A DNA stretch of 64,000 nt, taken from the NCBI GenBank assembly GCA_021234155.1, contig JAJEKV010000026.1, positions 17,136,316 through 17,200,315 on the forward strand, read 5' to 3'. Of this stretch, positions 56,546 to 64,000 are shown one piece after another. A program made the position numbers and the translations under genes. This DNA comes from Isoetes taiwanensis (taxonomy: Eukaryota; Streptophyta; Lycopodiopsida; Isoetales; Isoetaceae). Under the pieces are notes generated by a model that was not told where the DNA came from, searched no databases, and worked only from the letters and a program-made list of their open reading frames with translations. Positions within the stretch are counted from its first letter, which is position 1; every line of letters begins with the position of its first letter.

Positions 56546-59500
56546 CGTGAGCCGGAATGAGTACAGGGGAAACCCTAAAGCTTAGGTAAGGAAAAAGTAG
56601 ACGAGAAAAAGATAATGAGGAAAAATTAAAAAAGGAGACCTTTAGAATGAACATAAAATAATAATTAGGAGTAAGAACCATAACATCTAGGGTGCAACTT
56701 GTGAACTTAACATGATTGACAACAAGATGACCTTGTCTAGAAAAACAGAGAAAGCATGTATATAAAAAACCCTTCCTCCTACCTCAGATTGGGAGGTCCC
56801 TAAAATGAAATGTTATAAAGAAATGTTGCAACAGGGAGAGTAGGGCCCTGTTGCAACACAGGGACCCTACCCAAACCTCAGAATGTACATGGAAATAAAG
56901 AAACATTAAATGAAATGCTAAAACTTCATGCCGATACTTTTTAAGACTCTAGAAAGGTCCTCAATGTCATATGGAAGGCCCGAAAAGCCGTTAACTTTGA
57001 GCCAAGTACGACATTCTAGCGGATAAAGTCTCTTTGGAAGCCATCAAAGAAAGTGGCCACATTAACCGATGTATATCTTCTCAAAGTACTGCCACACGCT
57101 TGGAGTGAGCATACAATGTGGTGGGTAAGATTCGAGAGATAATGACTTTGCATGCTTGACCATAAGGCCTACAAACTGCAGGCTTTGTAATGAATCGTTA
57201 ACTTGAAACCCGGGAAAGCCTTTCTTTTGTCATATCCGAGTACTCCATATAAAACCAAGATAGGGTCCAAAACTTGAACCCAAACGGCATGAGTGATTTT
57301 AGCCACCTGAATCTTGGAATCCATCAAATATTCTCGCTTCATCTTTTTAACCCCCAAATGTGTTCATATATTATAAATGGTACATTCTGAGTCCGGGAGG
57401 AAAAGAACTCCAAGCATAATACCTCCATTCTACGCTGATAATCATCAATGTATCCGGAGGCAAAACTAAAACGAAATAAAACGTCATTGACCTGTACCCA
57501 ATTTGGCTAACCGAGATGAACCCAAGCTCAAAACCGGAAGCCAAATAAAGGTTGCACCAGTTAGTCAATCGCATGAGAATCCAGGAATATCCCTTTCCTT
57601 TGTTCCCTAAGCTTGGCGTCCTTATCCGGTAACAATGGCACACAAAAGCTAGGTGCGTTTATTTTGCGTAAATCTGTGCCATAGGCATGTTCCAGTGAGA
57701 GCTCATTTCACTACAAGTTTCTTCCGATTTGACTTTGAAGGAATTTGTCAAATTCTGATAAATAAAAGCCTTTTGCTAAGGGTACCTTGTGACCATAAAA
57801 TCCCATACAAGAAGGCCGCATCATTATGCTTCCAATAATACCATCCTCCCCATCAAAGAGGAATGTTTTTCATAGCATTTAGTAATAACCATCATTCATT
57901 TATTTTGGGATTATGTCAATTCCAAATCAGCACCAAATAAGCATTATTTTCAAGGCATCTAGTGTTTTTAACAATTTTTAGTTATACAAAACCCTAGTGT
58001 ATGTTGCATTTTGAGTTATTTTTTCAATTTACTTCAAATTAAAGATGGGAAAGGACTTATTTATTTTAAATTACAACAAAGGATATATAGCATTATAACA
58101 AAAATATACATGAAATAGCAATTTCCCATTATTAACATCGATTATGAGAAATAATGCAGCTTCCTTTACATAAATAAAGGAAATGATAGAAGGTGATCAC
58201 CTTTCAAATGTTAATTTTAAACAGAAGCTAAAAGCTGAATATCCACACAAAATAGTAAATATGTAGTCAGAAATGCTTTAAATGAACAATTTAGAAAATA
58301 TAGCGCACCTTAAAATCGCTTGGTGAATTTCAAACTAAATTTTCCGGCTATAGTGAATCCTAAAACACTATTAAGAGAACTTTTTAAAATTGGAGTAGAC
58401 TTAAGTAAGCTGGCTGATTTTTACAAAACACCATAGTTGAGACGATACTTGATATTCACTCAAGAGTACAATTAAACCACGAATTCTTACGCCATGGCCC
58501 TCACCATGAGATGGGTACCCCATTTTCCACGTATAGATGCAACAATGACAATAAGATACGCAAAGAACAAATTCAATTAAGGCATAATTGAGCTCTGTTT
58601 AAATATGCACTAGAGATGCAGGCTAACTTCAAGTAGCTTTCAAAACCATGACATCTGAATGAGTCCTTTCGCGAGAGAAAGGTTAACAAAATTAAGAGAA
58701 GAAATAGATGAAAGCTGAGGCTGATGATCCATAAGAGGTACCTCACCCAAGTCCCCCAAATCCTTACCGCATGATCTTTGAAGATCACATAAATTAGCCT
58801 TAATCTAAATAAATTTTAGTGAGAAGGAGAAGAATTGGAAGATAAGAACCAAGCACGGCCAGCTTAGAACATTTGATGGTGGAAGAAGCAAGCAAAAGCG
58901 AGGTACACCAGCATATCTTTAGAAAATCCGGCGTAGTATCAAAAATATTTGCATAAGATCGAGGCGAAGCGGGTGTAGAGTCTAATAGAGCTGGATGCTC
59001 GCCTAATAGCCTCTGATAAAGCCGAAACTCACGATAAGCTACGTTAAACTCACGATGAAGCCGAAACTCACGATGATAAAGCCCGGCTTATTTCGCTAAC
59101 TACGTCAAAGCCACGATACGGCAGAAACTTCGTCTTGAAGCTCACGAGGCAGAAGAAGCAAAACAGAGATAAGCGTATGACAGAAGATGAGTACAAAGCG
59201 AGAGATGAAGCGCTGAAGCTTGACAAGCGAGATGAGCGCTATAGCCGAGAGATGTGCAATGAAACAAAAGCGAAAGAAAAGCTCGCTTGATTACAGAGCA
59301 AAAGAGACAAAATGGCGTCTTAAGAAGAAATAGAAATAAGCATAAAAAAGCATTAGAAAGAAAAAACAAAATGTCACAAAATGGGAGGAAAAAATTAGGG
59401 AAAGTTTTGTGAGGAAGCGTGAGGAGGCAGCGTTTTTCTAAAGCGGGCTTTTCTTGAAAGCAGTTGTCCTTTACAATAAATCTCTCTTATTCAAAAGTTC

Positions 59501-62500
59501 AATAGTATGACATAATCTGAATTTAAATGAATGATGGTTTAATGTCAAGAAAACATTGAAGACCTTTGGTTAGTAAATTGAGAACAAAATTAAAGAAAGA
59601 GTTGATAAGCGACCGCAGGGATTAACTTTCAATGCTTTCATCCACAACCCTGATTCCCGATGTATTCCGGTGGCACACTTCAGGCCATAACTCCACAAAA
59701 TTATTAGGATAGCGGATCCAATAAATCGAGGAGATTCGGTGAATCACGGTATTATGGGCATTGGTCAGCCACCTATAGTCACCTTTGTGGGCCTTAAATA
59801 TCCCCATCAAATAGGAGGCCGGTCTACGTTAGAGGAAGGGTTTTGAAGCCCTAAAATTTCGATGATACCACGGATGCACTCCCACTTAATCTCAAAGAAA
59901 CGCATTAAAAGGAATGCTTTCAAAGTACATTTTGTTTAGCCTACGGCATAGCCATATCCACGATGTGCTTCGGCAAATGAAGGAAGGATTGTTTTCCGGC
60001 TTTGTCTACCTCAGTATAAAGATTTGCACTTACGTAACCACAACATATTTTTCTTAGCATTGCCATCCTCCCATAAAGCATCTTTTTGGCTGACAATTGG
60101 ATTTGAATCGATAATCTTTATCTTAGCAACATAGGGTAATTTGTTTTCAAGCTGAATCAGAAAATCGAGAAATATGAGCGGTGTAATGGTGAGCAGAAAA
60201 AATTGGTCAGCGGTGGTTTGAAGTCCAATAAAACTGATTCCTGAAAATGTCCATCGGTATATGATTAAGACCGAGAAGAGTGCTGTCGAGTTTAGGGCAA
60301 TGTACATCTCAATTGCATAGATACGAACATGGCCAATAGTAGGGTCAACAAATTTGTAAACTTGGATTGTTACAAGGGCATTTTTTGGGGAAGCCATCCG
60401 CCAAACTTCAAAGGGTTTATGCGACTTGTCCTTAGTACGTCAATAAACCTCCAACCAAAAAGGGTAACATCTAAAAGGTTGAGAAGCCAAATCCAGGAGA
60501 AGACTTTGTGATAAAACTTCCTTGAGAAATATCTCTTATGATGTTAGAAACTTCTCCAAAGAGTTTGGAGAAGAAGAAGGTCTGATGAACCACTTTGTTT
60601 TGGTCCTATTCTTAAGCGTAACAAAAGGCGTCTCTCCTTCTATTGCAGTCCCTTAACCACAGGTTCTTGAATTTTGTATGGTTTCCTAAAAAAGTTATTG
60701 TATTTGGTAAAAGAACCCGAAGAGATTCAAGGTTAGAAAGAGATTAAAAAGAAAAACCTTATAAAAGACAGAGTCTGATGTTGTAGAGAATAAGGTCAGC
60801 TGAGAGGGAATAAAGTTTTTTGGAAAGGATATATATCCTCCAAGGAAAACTCTTTTCATAAAACCCTTGGAGGGATAGAGAAATAAATGCCAGAAGCAAA
60901 AAGAAAGAATCAATCAATAGCAATAAAGATAAAAAGAGATTGAGTAAATGGGAGTAAATAGATCACAATAATCATGAATATAGAGAACATGGGGTGACCT
61001 TGTGATGTCAGGTATGAAATTGATCAATCTCAAAGGTCGGTGACATCGGTCTGGAGTCTTTGTTGTTTCCACCCTTTGTAGCGAGTACTCATCACCATCA
61101 AAGGGATTCTTGGGCTGCCTTAACAACATTGACATCAGGTAGAGCATTGTAACCCGACAAGGCGAGGATCCATGGTGACCACGGGGGAGTCGTCTAGGAG
61201 AGAAGCGAGAAGACATCTGAAAGTAGAGATAGACTTCCTTTGAGGAATTTTCATTTTCTTTTTAGAAGCTTGAGTGCGGTCACGGTAGCAGGCCTCAGGT
61301 CGGCAATATCAACAAGCAGGTGTTACCAAAAGCGACCTTAAGATCCAGCATTGGGAATCTGACATAAAAGCAGTCATGTCGATAAAAGCTTTCTAACTTC
61401 AAATAAGAGAAGTAGGCGGAAACGAGGTTTGAGAGAACATTGTGTAAAAGCTTAGTAAGACCAACCATCTTGGCTATGGGGAAGCATTAGGAAAAGCTTG
61501 ATCTCAAATTGTTTACTTGAAACCAAGCGCTTGGTCAATCCATACAATACAGTCTGCATTAGATTTATCGGTTTTATCCCGGCTTTCTTGGTATCCTTAT
61601 CACATGCACAAGTAAGAATGAGCAATGAGTCCTCCAGTTTTTTCAAAAAGAAGCCTCCCTCTTATCATTGGAGAAGGCCATGTTACCCTTCGGCTGGCTA
61701 ATATTGAGGGGGTATCATATATAAACAAAGGCCAAAAGATATATATGATTTGAAAGGTAAAGGCAACTTCTTTTTTTTGTGAAAAATTTTTCAAGTTTAA
61801 AAGCTTTGGTAGCTGGCAGTCTGATTTCATCATCAATAATACGTAAGAGCTTTCCATGTTTCCACATTAATAGGGCAAAGAGGCGCCAAAGTGCGGCTTT
61901 CAAATGGCATGGAATTCCAAAAGCGACATAACATTCAACACTTTTGTTAGGGGATGATAGAAACTTTGAAAAGAGTCTGAGTTAAAGTAGGTACATTTTC
62001 TACGATTCCATCATCCCGATCTCGGCGGCATTATGCTTGAGATAACCTCAAGCTCATCTTCAAGCAAATCATCGCTCCGGTGAATAAGCAGTTTTTCACA
62101 TCAATTTTACTGCCACCATCGGACCACCGGATGGAGTTGTATTATCCCGGGGTTGGAGAGGGTTTAATATCATGAGACATGCTCTCGGATGTGAAGGCCA
62201 ATTAGGAACTTCTTACCCAACTCATCCTCCTCACGAAGTTCTGGCTGACGAGCGACTTCATCTCAGCATAAACCTTAGAGATAATGGTCTTGCATACTTC
62301 TGGCTTGAAGTTGCTTCACATTTCATGTTTTGGAAAATGGAAAGCCAACCATTAAATCCAAAGTAACTTACAGGAGATTTCTCTTTGTCAACCAAGCTCT
62401 TTCTTTGAAATAATGAACTCAGTACTTCCTTGTTTTGAATACAAGCAATCAAGGTGCGAGCGACAAAGTTTGGACTCGAAATTTTTATAAATGATAATTC

Positions 62501-62649
62501 AAAACCAAAGCTCCTTAATCCAAGCATTGAGATCATCGGGTTGGACGTGCAGTAAAATATAAACAATTAACAAGAGAAAGAGAGCACCATGAGAATATGG
62601 GTCCCAGGATTAAACAGGAAGCTGGAATGACATTAAAAACCAAAACTGA
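56546..62649. other. degenerate repetitive DNA, no assignable gene
   Basis: Scattered minus-strand frames (57,169-57,643; 59,622-59,810; 60,011-60,397; 61,452-62,566) have no recognised motif, and their order does not fit a reverse transcriptase. At 59,019-59,075 the phrase GCCGAAACTCACGAT occurs twice, with a shortened AAACTCACGAT between. The whole stretch may be the interior of an old element bounded by the two long direct repeats. Confidence 0.4.
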
Positions 62650-64000
62650 AATATACTAGACAAAATAGATATTCAGACGATAAAGACCTAAAAGATTCCT
62701 TTTGGAAAAAGGCAGCACAAGCAGGTCTTAAAGTAGGACTAGGTGCAACATCCTCCTCAAGCCTGAATAGGGTCAAAAATAATACAAAGAGATCAATAAA
62801 AGGAAATTAAGGAAAGAAGGACAAAAGGGAAGAAAGGAACAATCGATGAAAGGAAACAAAACAAGTAACTCTTAACAAAAGGACAAAATTAGGGCAAAAG
62901 CAAGTAAACAAAAAAGAATACATGGGTTAACACATAAAAAAAGAGTAAAAGGTTAAATGAACAAAGGCTCAGATTTCATCACGAGAAAAGGAGATCATCC
63001 GGCGTCCATCACGTCATCAAAGGTCATCGCGCGAGAACCATGTGCTATAAGTCCGGTCCGTAATCCTTTCACGGATCGCTTTATCAGTTCGTGTCCGGTC
63101 ATAAGTACTCATGCTCAAAAGTCGAGGTGAATCGGAAACAATGCTTCGGCTTCAGGTTCATCGTTAAAATAACAAAAATTAGGAACAAAATAAAAAGGGA
63201 GACAAAAGTATGATGAAACGATGGGAAAAAAGGACGAGAAAATATTGACTTCATAGAGCAATCCCTAAAAAAAGAAATAAAAGAAACGAGATTAAAAGAT
63301 GGATGAGAAACATAAAGGCCCGATAATTATTCATACCATGTAACAAACGAGGAGTAAAAGAAATGCATGAGCCATGAAACATCAAAGTGGGAATGTCGAC
63401 CATTAAGAACCATGTAAAATGAATTGGCCGCAAAATGAATGAGAATATCATAAAGTTCAATTAAGACTAATACGAAATGACAACTTCAAACGCGAGGATT
63501 CCACGAAAGGTTTAAAGTAGAGTATCAAAGGGTAGCAGAAAAAGATAAACAGTCCCCGCAAAAGGTTTATGTAGAATATCACTAAGGGTATCTTCAAAGA
63601 TAAGCAGTTCACCAAATGTTTATGTAGAGTATCACCAAAGCGACTTCAAAGACATGGTTGTAAATATGCTCGAAAGCGAGAACCAAGATACCATATGGAG
63701 GGGTTCGGTCACGGTTACACCACAAGAAATTAGACAAGCATTAAATGGTTTGCCAATAGAGAATTGTGAGGTAAGCAAAAGACTTCGCCAGGCTTATAAA
63801 CCCTTCACCACTATAACCTAGTTAAACAATCCTAAAGAAACATAATTAAAGGAGAGAAAATAGCAAGATAGAGCGGATCACGGGAAAAAGGATCCGGTCG
63901 ACCAAGATCAATACTTGAGAAAAAACTTAACAAATAAACAAAGGTGGGCGAGAAATGAAACAAGAGTTAATAAAAAGGAAACAAAAGCACAGTGTGCGGG
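62650..64000. repeat. long direct repeat, copy B (runs off the window)
   Basis: Matches 53,494-55,020 in the same orientation about 9.16 kb downstream. At about 62,960-63,165 it has around 200 bp of unrelated sequence in place of the 380 bp of copy A. The differences from copy A cluster at CAG and CTG triplets. The repeat is cut by the window end. Confidence 0.88.

Noticed and set aside
61452-62566. LINE reverse transcriptase reading (IKPINLMQTVLYGLTKRL and LRSFGFELSFIK)
   Set aside because: The two motif-like pieces occur in the wrong order on the minus strand and no catalytic FADD-type motif is seen.
1-64000. tRNA or rRNA genes
   Set aside because: None could be recognised by eye; a covariance-model scan was not possible, so short RNA genes may have been missed.

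Overview
This is nuclear DNA of a land plant. It contains an intact, intron-rich plant-type SEC24 gene (COPII coat), remnants of two other recognisable plant genes (an RDR6-like RNA-dependent RNA polymerase and a TWISTED DWARF 1/FKBP42-like co-chaperone), and a PPR fragment. The rest is nested plant mobile DNA: a CACTA (En/Spm) element, a Ty3/gypsy-type LTR remnant with tRNA-Met-type primer sites, and a second TIR transposon carrying a Ulp1-like protease. The species cannot be fixed from the sequence. The wording of the PPR fragment and the TE load would fit a non-seed plant such as a fern or lycophyte, but that is a guess.

Layout. 0.8-1.7 kb (-): RDR6-like pseudogene lacking the catalytic loop region. 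3.2-4.9 kb (-): unrecognised exon-like pieces. 5.97-10.79 kb (+): complete 12-exon SEC24, predicted 1,044 aa. 10.8-15 kb: no recognisable gene. 15.07-18.12 kb (-): Ty3/gypsy-like gag start, leader, primer-binding sites and two related LTR segments. 19.3-20.04 kb (-): TWD1-like pseudogene. 20.6-25.5 kb (-): an unusual intron-containing reading region with a ParB-like IIDGQH motif near its 5' end and an FCP1/HAD-type phosphatase at its 3' end; arrays of the palindrome CACGCCWGGCGTG lie in its introns. A promoter-like gap with 54-bp iterons separates it from a divergent DUF8039-like gene at 26.1 kb (+). A 224-bp fold-back made of the same palindromes lies at 27.1-27.3 kb. 29-30.5 kb: satellite-like repeats and a second palindrome family (GTCGTTNAACGAC).

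30.56-53.05 kb is a nest. A 1.1-kb tandemly repeated sequence is split by a 9,606-bp CACTA element (31,539-41,144, TSD TTT) and by a 10,041-bp TIR transposon (42,051-52,091, TSD GCAT). In each case another copy of the host repeat in the window preserves the uninterrupted site, so both boundaries are read directly. The CACTA element has a tnp2-type transposase (-) with one in-frame stop and a divergent accessory gene (+). The second element has a DDE-like transposase (+) converging on a Ulp1/C48 protease gene (-); each has a large CCA-rich intron tract in sense orientation.

53-64 kb is A-rich repetitive DNA with a long direct duplication (53.5-55.0 kb and 62.65 kb to the window end), 290-355-bp tandem units and one unrecognised 175-aa ORF. 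The duplicate copies differ mainly at CAG/CTG sites, which may be a sequencing artefact linked to CHG methylation.
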